Part shown: piece after piece, positions 1 to 10,837 of the stretch
Layout of the letters: every line of letters starts with the position of its first letter
Numbering within the stretch: the stretch's first letter is position 1
Notes under the pieces: model-generated
Database searches by the model: none
What the model was told of the DNA's origin: nothing
What the model saw: only the letters and a program-made list of their open reading frames with translations
DNA from: an uncultured Hyphomonas sp.
GTDB lineage: Bacteria > Pseudomonadota > Alphaproteobacteria > Caulobacterales > Hyphomonadaceae
Reading direction: 5' to 3'
Assembly (NCBI RefSeq): GCF_963677035.1
Contig: NZ_OY781472.1
Coordinates: forward strand, 1,736,001-1,800,000
Length of the DNA: 64,000 bases
Translations under genes and position numbers: made by a program

Positions 1-1
1 C

Positions 2-811
<810 letters not shown>

Positions 812-823
812 GCCGCCCGCCAG

Positions 824-1654
824 TTACTTCCCGCCGGGGATCAGCCGTTGCAGCAGGGTGCGTTTTGGCGCTGACGTATCCAGCATGACGCCTTCTGACG
901 TCATCAGATTGTAGGCCATCTTGTACCAGTCCGAATTGGGATAATTGTACCCCAGCGCCGCAGCGGCTTCGGTCGCTTGCGGGCGCAGGCCCACCGAGAG
1001 ATAGGCCTCGACAAGGCGGTAGAGCGCTTCCTCGGAGTGTGAGGTCGTGTCGTAATCCTCGACCACGGTGCGGAACCGGTTGATTGCCGCCAGCGTCTGG
1101 TTGGACCGCAGATACCAGCGGCCGACTTCCATTTCCTTGCCGGCCAGCTGGTCGTTGACCATATCCAGCTTCACCTGGGCATCGCGGGCGTATTCGCTGT
1201 CCGGGAAACGGCGCAGCACGTCCTGCAGGGAGGCTTTGGTCTGTTCGGTCATGCCCTGGTCACGGCCGACATCGACGATCTGTTCGAATTGGCTGATGGC
1301 GATCAGGTAATAGGCATAGGCCGCCTCAGTGCCGCCCGGGTGCAGCGAGATGTAGCGCTGCGCAGCGGCAATGGCCTCGTCATAATTGTGGCGCTCATAG
1401 TGAGCGTACGCCGTCATCACCATCGCCTTGCGGGCCCATTCGGAATAGGGGTGCTGGCGTTCGACTTCGTTGAACAGCAGGATCGCTGATTCATAATCGT
1501 GGCTGTCCAGCTCGCGGCCAGCCTGATTGTAGAGCTGTTCGACCGGACGCTCGACATAGGCCAGTTCGCGCTGGCGCTTTGCCCGGCTCTGGCAGGCTGT
1601 GAGACTGACAGCCACGGCAATCAGGGCGAGGGCGAGGGGCTTGGAAGGCTTCAT
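824..1654 (-). CDS. bamD: Outer membrane assembly lipoprotein BamD
   Basis: BamD is the essential lipoprotein of the BAM complex, which inserts beta-barrel proteins into the outer membrane. The chosen ATG at 1654 follows a GGAG ribosome site and gives a 276-residue precursor with a lipoprotein signal (LTAC, lipid-modified Cys21). An upstream in-frame start would bury this signal. The mature part is a run of TPR helices (LYNQAGRELDSHDYESAI, YEAHYERHNYDEAI-like repeats), with the family's usual RFPDSEYARDA segment near the middle. It lies downstream of lpxC on the same strand with a 150-base gap. In alphaproteobacteria bamD commonly follows lpxC, which supports the call. Confidence 0.95.
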   Translation of the reverse strand: MKPSKPLALALIAVAVSLTACQSRAKRQRELAYVERPVEQLYNQAGRELDSHDYESAILLFNEVERQHPYSEWARKAMVMTAYAHYERHNYDEAIAAAQRYISLHPGGTEAAYAYYLIAISQFEQIVDVGRDQGMTEQTKASLQDVLRRFPDSEYARDAQVKLDMVNDQLAGKEMEVGRWYLRSNQTLAAINRFRTVVEDYDTTSHSEEALYRLVEAYLSVGLRPQATEAAAALGYNYPNSDWYKMAYNLMTSEGVMLDTSAPKRTLLQRLIPGGK

Positions 1655-1804
1655 AGGCTCCGGCGCGCTTTCTGCAATTCTTGTCGTCCTCTGATTAGCG
1701 CGAACCCTGCCTGAAATCCAAGGAACTTTCACAGGCCGTAAACCCTGAACGGGGCCGAGCAGGCGAGTCTTACAGGCTTTTCAGGGGCATGCGGCGATCA
1801 CCGC

Positions 1805-2722
1805 CTAGAGCGCAGCACCAGCGCGGACGGTCCGGGTGACGAGGTCTGTGTCCGCGTCGCTTTCCCAGCACCAGGCTTCCGGCGTGTCCAGCAGCTTGCG
1901 TACCAGCATGTTGTTCAGGGCATGGCCCGGCTGCACGGCATCATAGGCGCCGGCAATCGGGGCGCCGGCCAGCATCAGGTCACCCACCGCGTCCAGCATC
2001 TTGTGGCGCACGAATTCGTCTTCGATGCGCAGGCCTTCCGGGTTCATGATCGCGTCGTCGTCATCGATCACGACGGCATTGTCGAGCGAGCCGCCGCGGG
2101 CAAGGCCCATGGTGCGCAGCATTTCGACATCGCGGGCGAAGCCATAGGTGCGGGCAAAGGCCAGATCGCGGGCAAACATGCCGGGTGCGAGGCGCAGGGC
2201 CATCTGTTGCACGCCGATGACATTGTTGTCGTATTCGATGCGTGCGCGCAGCGTAAGGTGTTTGTCGGCGGAGGGCGACAGAGTCGCGCGCTTCGGCCCA
2301 TCGATGACTTCGATGGTCTCCAGGATACGGATGCGGCGACGCGGAAGGGACTGTTGTTTCAGGCCAGCCTGCATCAGCAATTCGCAATAGACAGCCGAGG
2401 AGCCGTCCATGATGGGCACTTCCGGCCCGTCAATCTCGATCAGGAGATTGTCGATGCCGAGGCCGCAGACCGCCGCCATCAGGTGTTCGACCACGGCAAC
2501 CGAAATGCCGTTCTCGTTGGAGATGGTGGTGCCGAGCCGGGCGTCGGAAACATTCGCGGCATTGGCCAGGATTTCGGCTTTCGGCAGGCCCAGGTCTGTG
2601 CGGCGGAACCGGACGCCCGTGCCGGCCGGGGCCGGTTTCAGAACCAGACGAGCCTTCTCGCCGCTATGGACGCCAACACCGGCGCACATGGCGGGGCGTT
2701 CGATGGTCTGCTGCATTTCCAT
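1805..2722 (-). CDS. lpxC: UDP-3-O-acyl-N-acetylglucosamine deacetylase LpxC
   Basis: LpxC is the zinc-dependent deacetylase that commits UDP-acyl-GlcNAc to lipid A synthesis in the cytoplasm. The typical N-terminal QTIERPAMCAGVGVHSG is present. Zinc ligands are visible in EHLMAA (His) and HKMLDAVGD (His and Asp), and the catalytic-region His is in GHALNNML. Total length is about 305 residues, the family norm. The start is uncertain: ATG 2722 and ATG 2716 fit the family alignment best, while an in-frame GTG at 2737 has a better-placed GGGA. A strong hairpin separates it from ftsZ upstream, so it probably has its own promoter in the 2750-2810 area. Confidence 0.95.
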   Translation of the reverse strand: MEMQQTIERPAMCAGVGVHSGEKARLVLKPAPAGTGVRFRRTDLGLPKAEILANAANVSDARLGTTISNENGISVAVVEHLMAAVCGLGIDNLLIEIDGPEVPIMDGSSAVYCELLMQAGLKQQSLPRRRIRILETIEVIDGPKRATLSPSADKHLTLRARIEYDNNVIGVQQMALRLAPGMFARDLAFARTYGFARDVEMLRTMGLARGGSLDNAVVIDDDDAIMNPEGLRIEDEFVRHKMLDAVGDLMLAGAPIAGAYDAVQPGHALNNMLVRKLLDTPEAWCWESDADTDLVTRTVRAGAAL

Positions 2723-2815
2723 GCCAAATCTACTCACAACTGTCCCATGACAACGGCTATCTTTGTGGGGGCAGGGGGCCGGACGGGCAAAACACGGCTT
2801 GTTTCGTCATGTTAC

Positions 2816-2849
2816 AAACAGGGCCATATCATCGGATATGGCCCTGTTT
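2816..2849. terminator. Perfect 15-bp stem hairpin between ftsZ and lpxC
   Basis: Bases 2816-2830 and 2835-2849 are perfect reverse complements around a 4-base loop (ATCG). The stem has a GGGCC core and A/T-rich ends (AAAC/GTTT). It lies 67 bases past the ftsZ stop and upstream of lpxC, so it probably ends the ftsZ transcript. Neither side has a long T-run. The plus side has a TTTTT a few bases further on (2858-2862), so the intrinsic-terminator reading is an inference. Confidence 0.7.
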
Positions 2850-2916
2850 ATACTGGATTTTTATTGTAACAGATTAACCCTGTCTGTCTGTTTTTTCACG
2901 TTCCCCGCGGGGTGGT

Positions 2917-4383
2917 TCAGTGATTGGCAGACCGGCGCAGGAAAGCGGGAATCTCAAGGTCCGCATCGTCGAATGGGGCGGGCTCGGGATGGTCGTCCGG
3001 CGAGGAAACGATCGGGGCCGGTTCTGCGGCATCGTCGTTTTCGCCCTGCGGGGTGTTGCGGCGCCAGCCAAACAGGTTGGCAAAGCCGGATCCGCTCTGC
3101 TCGGCTTTCGGCTTGTCGGCGACCGGGGCGTCGCGGTGAGCGGAGAATACGGAATCGGCTGACACTTCTTCGTCTCCTTCTGCGCCTTGGTAGTGTTCGT
3201 CTTCCATCGCGGCGGGTTCGGCTTCGCTGGCCGTCGGGCGATGGGTGATGATGGCCGGACGGTCTTCGTCCGGGGCAGGGGCTTCGGCGGCCATTTCCTC
3301 GACCGGCGTGTCCTCGGTTTCAGCGGGCTCGGCGGCTTCCGCTGCCACTTCAGGCTCTGGCTCCGGCGCTTCAACAGGGGCAGCAATCGGCTGGCGGACG
3401 GTGGCTTGCGCATCGGCGGGCTCTGCCGGCCGGGAGACGAAGCCTGCCTCGACGCCTGCCGCGATGACAGACACGCGCAGGCGGCCTTCCAGTTCGGTGT
3501 CGAAGGCCGATCCGAGGATGATGTTCGCATCCGGGTCCACCTCGCGGCGGATTTCGTTGGCGGCCTCGTCCAGCTCGAACAGGGTCATGTCATAGCCGCC
3601 GGTGATGTTGATGAGCACGCCCTTGGCGCCTTTCATCGAGATATCGTCCAGCAGCGGATTGTCGATGGCCTGGCGGGCGGCTTCAAGGGCGCGGTTCTCG
3701 CCGGTGGATTCGCCCATGCCCATCATGGCCGTCCCCATGCCCTGCATGATGGAGCTGACATCGGCAAAGTCGAGATTGATCAGGCCGGGCATGACCATCA
3801 GGTCGGTGATGCCGCGCACGCCGGAATAGAGCACGTCGTCGGCCATGCGGAAGGCTTCGGCAAAGGTGGTGCGGTCATTGGCGATGCGGAAAAGGTTCTG
3901 GTTCGGCACCACGATCATGGTGTCGACATGGCTGCGGATCAGGTCCAGCCCGCCTTCGGCGACATGCATACGGCGGTTGCCTTCGAAGCCGAACGGCTTG
4001 GTCACGACGGCAACGGTGAGGATGTCCATCTCGCGGGCCGCGCGGGCGATGACCGGGGCAGCGCCGGTGCCGGTGCCGCCGCCCATGCCGGCAGCGATGA
4101 ACACCATGTGCGCGCCTTCGAGCTGCTGCTTGATTTCGTCGATGGATTCCTCAGCAGCCTTTTCGCCGATCTGAGGCTGCGCGCCTGCGCCAAGGCCGGA
4201 CGTGGTGACCGGGCCGAGCTGGATCTGCGTTTCTGCCTTGGAACGTGAAAGGGCCTGCGCGTCCGTGTTGGCCGCAATGAACTCGACGCCCTGCAGGTTC
4301 GCCTCGATCATGTTGTCGACAGCGTTGCCACCGGCTCCGCCGACGCCAAAGACCAGGATCCTGGGCTTCAGTTCATAATTCAT
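2917..4383 (-). CDS. ftsZ: Cell division protein FtsZ
   Basis: FtsZ is the tubulin-like GTPase that forms the cytokinetic Z ring. ATG 4383 follows a well-placed GAGGGA, so it is preferred over an upstream in-frame GTG at 4395. The product is 488 residues. The N-terminal core carries the tubulin signature GGGTGTG (about residues 101-107) and the T7 synergy loop [12 protein letters not shown] long acidic, Ala/Pro/Glu-rich linker of about 150 residues follows, then the conserved C-terminal peptide LEIPAFLRR, which docks FtsA and other partners. The long linker is usual for alphaproteobacteria. It follows ftsA with a 93-base gap that contains a CtrA-like site. Confidence 0.98.
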   Translation of the reverse strand: MNYELKPRILVFGVGGAGGNAVDNMIEANLQGVEFIAANTDAQALSRSKAETQIQLGPVTTSGLGAGAQPQIGEKAAEESIDEIKQQLEGAHMVFIAAGMGGGTGTGAAPVIARAAREMDILTVAVVTKPFGFEGNRRMHVAEGGLDLIRSHVDTMIVVPNQNLFRIANDRTTFAEAFRMADDVLYSGVRGITDLMVMPGLINLDFADVSSIMQGMGTAMMGMGESTGENRALEAARQAIDNPLLDDISMKGAKGVLINITGGYDMTLFELDEAANEIRREVDPDANIILGSAFDTELEGRLRVSVIAAGVEAGFVSRPAEPADAQATVRQPIAAPVEAPEPEPEVAAEAAEPAETEDTPVEEMAAEAPAPDEDRPAIITHRPTASEAEPAAMEDEHYQGAEGDEEVSADSVFSAHRDAPVADKPKAEQSGSGFANLFGWRRNTPQGENDDAAEPAPIVSSPDDHPEPAPFDDADLEIPAFLRRSANH

Positions 4384-4445
4384 TGCATCCCTCACTTCAC
4401 TCTAACTTGCGGACCCCTGCCGTGGAGCAAGATGGCGTGATGCGG

Positions 4446-4460
4446 CTAAGAAGCGGTTAA
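4446..4460 (-). promoter_or_regulatory. CtrA-like site (TTAA-N7-TTAG) upstream of ftsZ
   Basis: Read in the ftsZ direction the site is TTAACCGCTTCTTAG. This matches seven of eight defined bases of the CtrA full site TTAA-N7-TTAA, and it starts with the preferred TTAACC. It lies about 63-77 bases upstream of the ftsZ ATG, in the ftsA-ftsZ gap. CtrA directly represses ftsZ in Caulobacter. Its use here is inferred from the match and position only. Confidence 0.45.
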
Positions 4461-4476
4461 GTAGAGTGAAATTGGC

Positions 4477-5769
4477 TCAGAAATTTTCTTCGAGCCAATG
4501 GAACACCTTGTTCACCACGCCGCTTCTCGACTCAGGTCCGTCCTGGCGCGAAGCAGTTGCCCTTACTGCGTCCGCAAACCCCAACTCGGAGTATAGTAAC
4601 AGACCGGAGGCTGTGGAGAAAGCTGGCGTTGCCAGTGTCTCGCCCAGAAATTCGGCGATGGTTGGCCGGCCAAGCCGCACCGGCGCCTGCAGAATACGGC
4701 TGGCGACGTCGCGCACGCCGGACAGCTGTGACGCACCGCCAGTCAGCACGACCCGGTGGGGGAGTACTTTGCGTACACCACTGGAATCGAGCGTCTTGCG
4801 CACGAATTCGAACGTCTCTTCGACCCGCGGGGCGATGATCTCTGCCAGCTGGCCACGTTCCATGCGGGCCGCCTGCAGGCGGCCGTCATCGCCAAGGCGC
4901 GGCACTTCGATCCGCTCGGCAAGGCCGGGGCCTTCGAGGTTGGCGGTGCCATAGACGCTTTTCAGCCGCTCGGCCGCGGCAAACGTGGTGCCGAGGCCTT
5001 GGGCGAGGTCTGAGGTGACATGCGCGCCGCCGGCCGGCACGAGGCCCAGCCAGGCCGGGGAGCCATTCAGGTAGACCGAGACGGCCGTCACGCCGGCCCC
5101 CATGTCGATACAGATGGCACCGTTTTCGATTTCATCGTCAATCAGCGTGCCCGCCCCGCTCGCGATGGAGGAGGGGATCAGGGCCGTCACACCGATATGC
5201 GCGCGGCCGACACATTCGACGAGGTTCTTCACCACCGATTTCGGCGCAGTGACGACCGACAGCAGCAGGCTCAGCTCGCTGGCATACATGCCCTGCGGTT
5301 CGCGCACGCCTTCCTGGTCGTCGACGCGGTAGGCAACCGGCCAGGCGGCCAGAGTTTCCTCGCCGCGCGCCGGGATCTTGGCCAGCGCCTGAGCCTGGAT
5401 GCGGCGCACGTCTTTCTGGTTGATCTCGCGTCCGTCAATCGCGATCCGGGCGGTGACCAGCGTGGAGGCCAGTTTCTGGCCCGTAATGCCCAGCATCACA
5501 TTGGAGATCTGTTCACCGGCTTCGCGTTCGGCGTCTTCCACGGCAAGGCGGATGGCGCGTTCCAGGCCTTCCATGTCCGTGATGGTGCCGCCGGTAAAAC
5601 CGCGCGACTGCTGGCGCCCGGCGCCGAGAATGCGGAAGCTGCGCGCGCCTGTGCCGTCATTGCGGCCGATCAGGCAGGTGATCTTGGAGCAGCCGATATC
5701 AAGCGCGGCGACCGTGCCGGTGTGCGAACGCCCCATACGCGGGGCACGGCGGGACTGTGCATTGGCCAT
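4477..5769 (-). CDS. ftsA: Cell division protein FtsA
   Basis: FtsA is an actin-like ATPase that anchors FtsZ filaments to the inner membrane and recruits later division proteins. The 430-residue product begins its ATPase fold with AALDIGCSKITCLIG (phosphate-1 region). It carries an adenosine-region motif VLTGGASQLSG near residue 350 and ends with an amphipathic membrane-targeting tail, NKVFHWLEENF. The start ATG overlaps the ftsQ stop by one base (TGATG), which indicates translational coupling. The order ddl-ftsQ-ftsA-ftsZ is the standard division cluster. Confidence 0.97.
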   Translation of the reverse strand: MANAQSRRAPRMGRSHTGTVAALDIGCSKITCLIGRNDGTGARSFRILGAGRQQSRGFTGGTITDMEGLERAIRLAVEDAEREAGEQISNVMLGITGQKLASTLVTARIAIDGREINQKDVRRIQAQALAKIPARGEETLAAWPVAYRVDDQEGVREPQGMYASELSLLLSVVTAPKSVVKNLVECVGRAHIGVTALIPSSIASGAGTLIDDEIENGAICIDMGAGVTAVSVYLNGSPAWLGLVPAGGAHVTSDLAQGLGTTFAAAERLKSVYGTANLEGPGLAERIEVPRLGDDGRLQAARMERGQLAEIIAPRVEETFEFVRKTLDSSGVRKVLPHRVVLTGGASQLSGVRDVASRILQAPVRLGRPTIAEFLGETLATPAFSTASGLLLYSELGFADAVRATASRQDGPESRSGVVNKVFHWLEENF

Positions 5770-6635
5770 CAGGACCGCGCCGCGATTTCACGCGCCTTGA
5801 AGTTCGGCGGATTGACCGGGCCGAGATAGACGCGGCCAGCATTGCGCAGGTCGATCATTTTCAGCGGGCGCTGCATCAGGGCTGTGCGCAGTTGAAGGTC
5901 GGTCAGGCGGCCGAGGGCGGCGGTCAGTTCGACATCTTCCGGCAGGCGGACCGTGGCGCCGGAAATCAGGCGCATGTCCCAGCGGCGGTCGTTGATGCGG
6001 GTTGCAATGGCAAGGTCGCCGGTCACGTCCGGGGCATCTGCCAGGGCATTGACGAGGGCAGGGGCGGCTTCCGGCGCGCCGCGTCCGGCCACGCGGACCA
6101 GATCGGGATGGTCGCCAGCCCGTTCGTCCGGGATGATCCGGCCGAGGCCGTCCACGACAGTCCATTTCTTGCCGTCATGCCAGACGGCCACCGGCTCGGC
6201 CGCGTCTGCAATGATGACGACCTGGTCTGGCCAGAGGCGGTGCACGCGCACGTTCAGCACCTTGTGTGTGCCTTCGACGCGGCGGCGGATGATGTAGGGA
6301 TCGGCGCGGAACATGTTCTCGCCAGGCTCGATCATGGCGGCGGCGCGGATTTCCTGCTGCAGGCCGGGGTCCTGTTCGAGCCCCAGCACGGAAACCTCGT
6401 TCACGGAGACACCGGTCATGCGGGCCGTGTCGTCCATGAATCCGGCAAACCGGCTTTCAATCTGCGACATGGATCCGCCCATCCAGGCCGCCAGCGCCAC
6501 GATGATGGCGATCAGCATGACGAAACCGAACAGGACGGACGAGACGCGGACTTCCTCGCCTGTCACCTCATCGACAAAGGTGACCGGTTCGCGTTTGCGT
6601 TTCGGAGCGGGGTGGTTGCGGCTTATCTTCGGCAT
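5769..6635 (-). CDS. ftsQ: Cell division protein FtsQ
   Basis: FtsQ is a bitopic divisome protein that links early cytoplasmic and late periplasmic division factors. The 288-residue product has a basic cytoplasmic N-terminus, one transmembrane helix at about residues 31-51 ([20 protein letters not shown]), and a periplasmic POTRA domain followed by the FtsQ beta domain. The POTRA region contains [19 protein letters not shown], and [11 protein letters not shown] follows it. Its start overlaps the ddl 3' end by 13 bases, so it is translated from within the ddl coding region, and its stop overlaps ftsA. Confidence 0.94.
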   Translation of the reverse strand: MPKISRNHPAPKRKREPVTFVDEVTGEEVRVSSVLFGFVMLIAIIVALAAWMGGSMSQIESRFAGFMDDTARMTGVSVNEVSVLGLEQDPGLQQEIRAAAMIEPGENMFRADPYIIRRRVEGTHKVLNVRVHRLWPDQVVIIADAAEPVAVWHDGKKWTVVDGLGRIIPDERAGDHPDLVRVAGRGAPEAAPALVNALADAPDVTGDLAIATRINDRRWDMRLISGATVRLPEDVELTAALGRLTDLQLRTALMQRPLKMIDLRNAGRVYLGPVNPPNFKAREIAARS

Positions 6636-7531
6636 GAAGCATCCTCAATCATCCATGCGACCAGCTCTTCGAAGGACATTCCTGCGAAAGCGGCCTGTTC
6701 AGGGACAAGTGAGGTGGGCGTCATGCCAGGCTGGGTATTTGTCTCAAGGATCACGAGCCGGTCTCTCTTGTCGTCGTAGCGAAAGTCGGATCGTGTCGCG
6801 CCCCGGCATCCAAGGACCTGATGTGCCCGCACGGCGAAATCCATCGCCATGGCGGTGATGTGCTCAGGCACGTCTGCCGGGATCACATGACGTGATCCTC
6901 CAGCTGAATATTTTGCATCGAAATCGTAATAGTCCCTTAAGGTCGTGATCTCAGTCACGGCCAAGGGCCGGTCGCCCAGCACTGCGACGGTCAGTTCCCG
7001 GCCGGGAATGAACTCTTCGGCCATGAGATAGTCGCCATAATGCCAGCTCTCGTCCAGCAGGTCCTGCGGCGGGCCATTGGTGCCTTCGCGCACGATCAGG
7101 ACGCCGAAACTGGAGCCTTCATTGACCGGTTTGATCACATAAGGCGGGTCCAGCGCGTGGGCGGCGGCGGCTTCGGCCCGGGTGACCTGTTTGTCTTCAG
7201 CCACCGGCAGACCGGCGGCGCGGTAAACGGCTTTCGATTTCAGCTTGTCCATCGCCAGCGCCGAGGCCAGCACGCCGGAATGGGTGTAGGGCAGGTCCAT
7301 GATCTCCAGCAGGCCCTGCACACAGCCGTCTTCACCCCACGGCCCGTGCAGGCCGTTCAGCACCACATCCGGCTTAATCTCGGCCAGTTGGGCCGCCAGG
7401 TTCCGGCCAGCATCAACGCCGATGGCGTCATAACCGGCAGCCTCGGCCGCGCGCAGCATCTGCGTCCCGGAGGAAATCGAGACATCCCGTTCGGAGGACC
7501 AGCCGCCATAGATCACTGCCACGCGCTTCAT
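6623..7531 (-). CDS. ddl: D-alanine--D-alanine ligase
   Basis: Ddl is the ATP-grasp enzyme that makes the D-Ala-D-Ala dipeptide for peptidoglycan precursors. ATG 7531 is preceded by AGGAAGGAC at ideal spacing, giving 302 residues that begin [17 protein letters not shown], the family N-terminus. The substrate and ATP-grasp motifs [25 protein letters not shown] and [15 protein letters not shown] are all present. A longer in-frame form from 7564 has no family support. It is the first gene of the ddl-ftsQ-ftsA run. murB, its usual upstream neighbour, is displaced by the receptor gene at 7789-9855. Confidence 0.97.
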   Translation of the reverse strand: MKRVAVIYGGWSSERDVSISSGTQMLRAAEAAGYDAIGVDAGRNLAAQLAEIKPDVVLNGLHGPWGEDGCVQGLLEIMDLPYTHSGVLASALAMDKLKSKAVYRAAGLPVAEDKQVTRAEAAAAHALDPPYVIKPVNEGSSFGVLIVREGTNGPPQDLLDESWHYGDYLMAEEFIPGRELTVAVLGDRPLAVTEITTLRDYYDFDAKYSAGGSRHVIPADVPEHITAMAMDFAVRAHQVLGCRGATRSDFRYDDKRDRLVILETNTQPGMTPTSLVPEQAAFAGMSFEELVAWMIEDASCRR

Positions 7532-7691
7532 TCTGAATGTCCTTCCTGCCCGGTGGCGCTTCACCTGCGCCGCCTGCGTTCAATCGTCTTTTCTGCTTCG
7601 TGCCGGTGAATAGGGGCTTAAGCGAGGCAATCCGGCGGCAGGGGAAGGAAGGATTACGAAAAAGTCACCTCGGCAGCCTATTGCCTTTGAG

Positions 7692-7709
7692 TGACTACAA
7701 CAGTAGTCA
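7692..7709. promoter_or_regulatory. 18-bp operator-like palindrome between ddl and the receptor gene
   Basis: TGACTAC and GTAGTCA are perfect reverse complements separated by AACA. The site sits 80 bases before the receptor GTG and 160 bases before ddl, in a divergent gap of 257 bases. The size and symmetry suit a dimeric helix-turn-helix regulator. I do not recognise the regulator, and it does not read like a terminator because no T-run follows. Confidence 0.45.
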
Positions 7710-7788
7710 TTATCGAATATCACTATGTCGAGTCGCTGGCGGGGGCGCTGGTTCCTCTTCACGAAAATGAAGAAGCAGGAGGCGCCCC

Positions 7789-9855
7789 GTGGCTGTCAGC
7801 CGTACCCTATTGCCTGGATTTGTCGCTCTGGCGGCAGCCGGTTTCACCGTACTCCCCGCCATGGCGGAGCCTGATGCGGGCACGCCCGTCTCTGCCGGAA
7901 CCCATTACGTGCCGGCCGACTTCTCGCAATATAATCCGCAAACCGCACTGGACATGGTGAACCGGATCCCCGGCTTTTCCATCCAGCGCGATGATGACGG
8001 CTCACGCGGTTTTGGCCAGGCCAGCGGGAATGTCCTGATCAATGGACAACGTGTTTCCGGGAAAGCGAATGGTGCGGAAGCGACGCTTGGGCGAATCTCG
8101 GCGTCGAAAGTGGTGCGCATCGAGGTTGTCGATGGAACGAAGCTGGATATTCCCGGCCTGTCCGGACAGGTCGTGAATGTGACCACCGATGGGGAGGGCG
8201 GCGTTTCGGGTACATGGCGCTGGAGATCCCGGATCCGCGAGAACATCACGCCATACTTTCATGAGGCTGTTGTGACGCTTTCGGGGGGCGATGAACGCCT
8301 GAGCTGGAGCGTGGAGGCAAGCAGCGAGCCGCAGCGCGGAGCTCATGCAGGCTGGGAAAGCATTACCACGGCGGACGGCGCGCTGCTGGAACGGCGCGAT
8401 GAGGATCTGACGAACATCTCCGACAATGCGTCTTTGTCCGGATCACTCGCGTACACCTCGCCGGGCGGTGTCGTGGCGAACCTTAACGGACAGGTCGGCA
8501 TCTATCAGTTCGACCTGAAGGAAATTTCGAAAACCTTCCCGGTCGGAGGGCCTGAAGGCCGGCGCCTGTTCCTGAGCGGGGAAGACGAATGGAATGCTGA
8601 ATTCGGGGGCGATTATGAATTTGGCCTCGGACCGGGGCGGCTGAAAGCCATTGGTCTCATCCGGCGTGAAAACAGCCCGGTGAATGACGTGTTCCGTACC
8701 GGAGCATTCGACGGCACCGGCCAGTCCGAGACACGGTTCAGCCAGACGGTCGACGAGGGAGAATACATCGGCCGAGGAGAATATGCCTGGGCCATGGGGG
8801 AGGGACGCGACTGGCAGGTCTCGCTGGAAAACGCGTTCAATTTCCTCGAAGCCGAGGCCGGCCTGAGCGTCGCGAATGATGGCGGGCCCTTCGTGATCAT
8901 TCCTTTGCCGGGGGCAAACTCCCGCGTTGAGGAAAACCGCTGGGAAGCAGCCGTCACGCATGGCCGGGCCCTGACAAAAGACTTGCGCCTTCAGGTCTCG
9001 CTGGGGGCGGAATATTCCGAACTCACCCAGTCCGGAGACAATGCCAATGTGCGGGAATTCACCCGGCCAAAAGGATTTGTCAGCCTGTCCTGGCAGGCGG
9101 ACCCCAAACTGAAGTTGACCGCGCGGCTGGACCGGGAAGTGGGCCAGCTGAACTTCTTTGACTTCATTTCCTCAGTGAACCTCAATGCCGAAAACGGAAA
9201 TTCAGGCAATGCCGAAATCGTTCCGCAACAGGCCTGGAAATGGAGCTTGCAGGCTGAAAAGGATTTCGGCGCGTGGGGAGCGGCAACGCTCAATACCTAT
9301 TATGCCGACATTGAAGACATCGTCGACCGTGTCCCGATCGGCGCGGGCGACGGGCCGGGAAATCTCGACACGGCATGGGAAATCGGCATGACGCTCGACA
9401 CAACGCTCAAGCTTTCCAGACTGGGCATTCCCGGCGGCGAGTTGACGGGGTTTGCTGACGTGTACGATTCCGAAGTCACCGATCCGCTGACCGGAGAAGC
9501 ACGCCGGATCAATAACAGCGTCCTCTATTATGCGAGCATGGAGTTCCGGCAGGATGTTCCGGGAACGGACTGGGCCTGGGGCGGGTTCCTGGAAAAATTC
9601 GAACGTAACAATTACTACCAGCTTGCCGAACGCGGCGTGGAACTTTCCACACCCGGCTATGGTTCCATCTTTGTCGAACACAAGGATGTCTTCGGCCTCT
9701 CGGCGAGGCTTTCGGTTGGAAATCTGCTGAACCAGAAAGACAATTTCCGGCGGGAAATTCATGAAACCAACCGGTTGGGGCCGGTAACCGTCATTGAAGA
9801 CCGTACGCGCCGGTTTGGACCTGTCGTTCTGTTCGAATTGCGTGGAACGCTCTAG
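7789..9855 (+). CDS. TonB-dependent-receptor-like outer membrane protein
   Basis: GTG 7789 follows a strong AGGAGG and starts a 688-residue protein with a cleavable signal peptide (cleavage near AMA/EPD at residue 26). A plug-like domain follows ([15 protein letters not shown], then [12 protein letters not shown] and RIEVVDG, as in TonB-dependent receptor plugs). A long beta-barrel region with alternating aromatic strands ends in FELRGTL. At 688 residues it is on the short side for the family, and I see no clear TonB box. The substrate is unknown. It lies on the opposite strand inside the murB-ddl-fts cluster, and its stop codon shares CTAG with the convergent murB stop. Confidence 0.85.
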   Translation: MAVSRTLLPGFVALAAAGFTVLPAMAEPDAGTPVSAGTHYVPADFSQYNPQTALDMVNRIPGFSIQRDDDGSRGFGQASGNVLINGQRVSGKANGAEATLGRISASKVVRIEVVDGTKLDIPGLSGQVVNVTTDGEGGVSGTWRWRSRIRENITPYFHEAVVTLSGGDERLSWSVEASSEPQRGAHAGWESITTADGALLERRDEDLTNISDNASLSGSLAYTSPGGVVANLNGQVGIYQFDLKEISKTFPVGGPEGRRLFLSGEDEWNAEFGGDYEFGLGPGRLKAIGLIRRENSPVNDVFRTGAFDGTGQSETRFSQTVDEGEYIGRGEYAWAMGEGRDWQVSLENAFNFLEAEAGLSVANDGGPFVIIPLPGANSRVEENRWEAAVTHGRALTKDLRLQVSLGAEYSELTQSGDNANVREFTRPKGFVSLSWQADPKLKLTARLDREVGQLNFFDFISSVNLNAENGNSGNAEIVPQQAWKWSLQAEKDFGAWGAATLNTYYADIEDIVDRVPIGAGDGPGNLDTAWEIGMTLDTTLKLSRLGIPGGELTGFADVYDSEVTDPLTGEARRINNSVLYYASMEFRQDVPGTDWAWGGFLEKFERNNYYQLAERGVELSTPGYGSIFVEHKDVFGLSARLSVGNLLNQKDNFRREIHETNRLGPVTVIEDRTRRFGPVVLFELRGTL

Positions 9856-10805
9856 GCCGTTTCGCTGGCCAGCTGCCCGATGCGGCGTACTTCCCAGCGA
9901 AGCTCCACACTCTGTGTTTCCAGCACGCGGCGGCGGACGAGTTCGCCCAGCGCTTCCAGGTCAGCGGCGGTGGCGTCGCCGGTATTGATCAGGAAGTTGC
10001 AGTGCAGGGGAGAGACCTGCGCCCCGCCGACTTTCAGGCCCCGGCAGCCGGCCGCATCAATCAGTTTCCAGGCTGAGCGCTGGTCCGGTGTGTCCGGCGG
10101 ATCGGGATTGGCGAAGGTGGATCCGGAGGTCTTTTCCTTTATCGGCTGCGTCTCGGCGCGGCGTGCCTGCAGCTGTTCGATATCGGAGAGGATCTTGTCC
10201 GGCGTATCCGTCCCGGTGCCCTCCAGAATGAGGCGGGTGACGATCAGATCGTCCGGCAGGTCTGTGTGGCGGTAGGAGAAATGCGCTTCGGGCAGGTCGC
10301 CGGAATGGGCCGGACCGCGATAAGCGGCCCTTGTGCCGTCACGCCGGAAGCCGTGCAGGCTGACCAGAATGTCCCGCAGTTCCCGGCCGTAACAGCCGGC
10401 ATTCGTCCGCGTGGCGCCGCCGACGGACCCCGGAATGCCGGACAGGAATTCCAGGCCGCGTATACCATTTCCGGCGGCAGTCTTCGCCACGGCGAGGTCC
10501 AGCGCGCCAGTGCGGGCGGACAGGCGGGCGCCCTCCAGCATCTCCACGTCTCCCCAGTATTTTCCCATCAGGCGGATGACGACGCCGCGAATGCCGCCGT
10601 CCCGGACGATGACATTGGAGCCAACCCCGAGCACGGTGACCGGCACGTTCGGGTCCAGCGCTGTCAGGAAGGCTTCAAGGTCTTCCTCGTCTGCCGGCAG
10701 GAACAGGGCATCGGCCGGTCCGCCGACCCGGAACCAGGTGTAAGGCGCGAGCGGCGCATTCTCGATAATCTTGCCGCGCACGGAGGGGAGGGGAAGTGCT
10801 GTCAT
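9852..10805 (-). CDS. murB: UDP-N-acetylenolpyruvoylglucosamine reductase MurB
   Basis: MurB reduces UDP-GlcNAc-enolpyruvate to UDP-MurNAc using NADPH and FAD in the cytoplasm. ATG 10805 follows GGGGGAA and gives 317 residues. The sequence carries the FAD-binding motifs [25 protein letters not shown] and [19 protein letters not shown], and the catalytic-serine region SGSTFANP of type II MurB. The upstream in-frame extension to 10940 has no family support and would overlap the kinase gene. It is followed convergently by the receptor gene and preceded by a small kinase gene and secA, not by murC as in the usual cluster. Confidence 0.96.
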   Translation of the reverse strand: MTALPLPSVRGKIIENAPLAPYTWFRVGGPADALFLPADEEDLEAFLTALDPNVPVTVLGVGSNVIVRDGGIRGVVIRLMGKYWGDVEMLEGARLSARTGALDLAVAKTAAGNGIRGLEFLSGIPGSVGGATRTNAGCYGRELRDILVSLHGFRRDGTRAAYRGPAHSGDLPEAHFSYRHTDLPDDLIVTRLILEGTGTDTPDKILSDIEQLQARRAETQPIKEKTSGSTFANPDPPDTPDQRSAWKLIDAAGCRGLKVGGAQVSPLHCNFLINTGDATAADLEALGELVRRRVLETQSVELRWEVRRIGQLASETA

Positions 10806-10837
10806 ATGCTGGCGCTTCCCCCGACTTGCCCGCGAAG

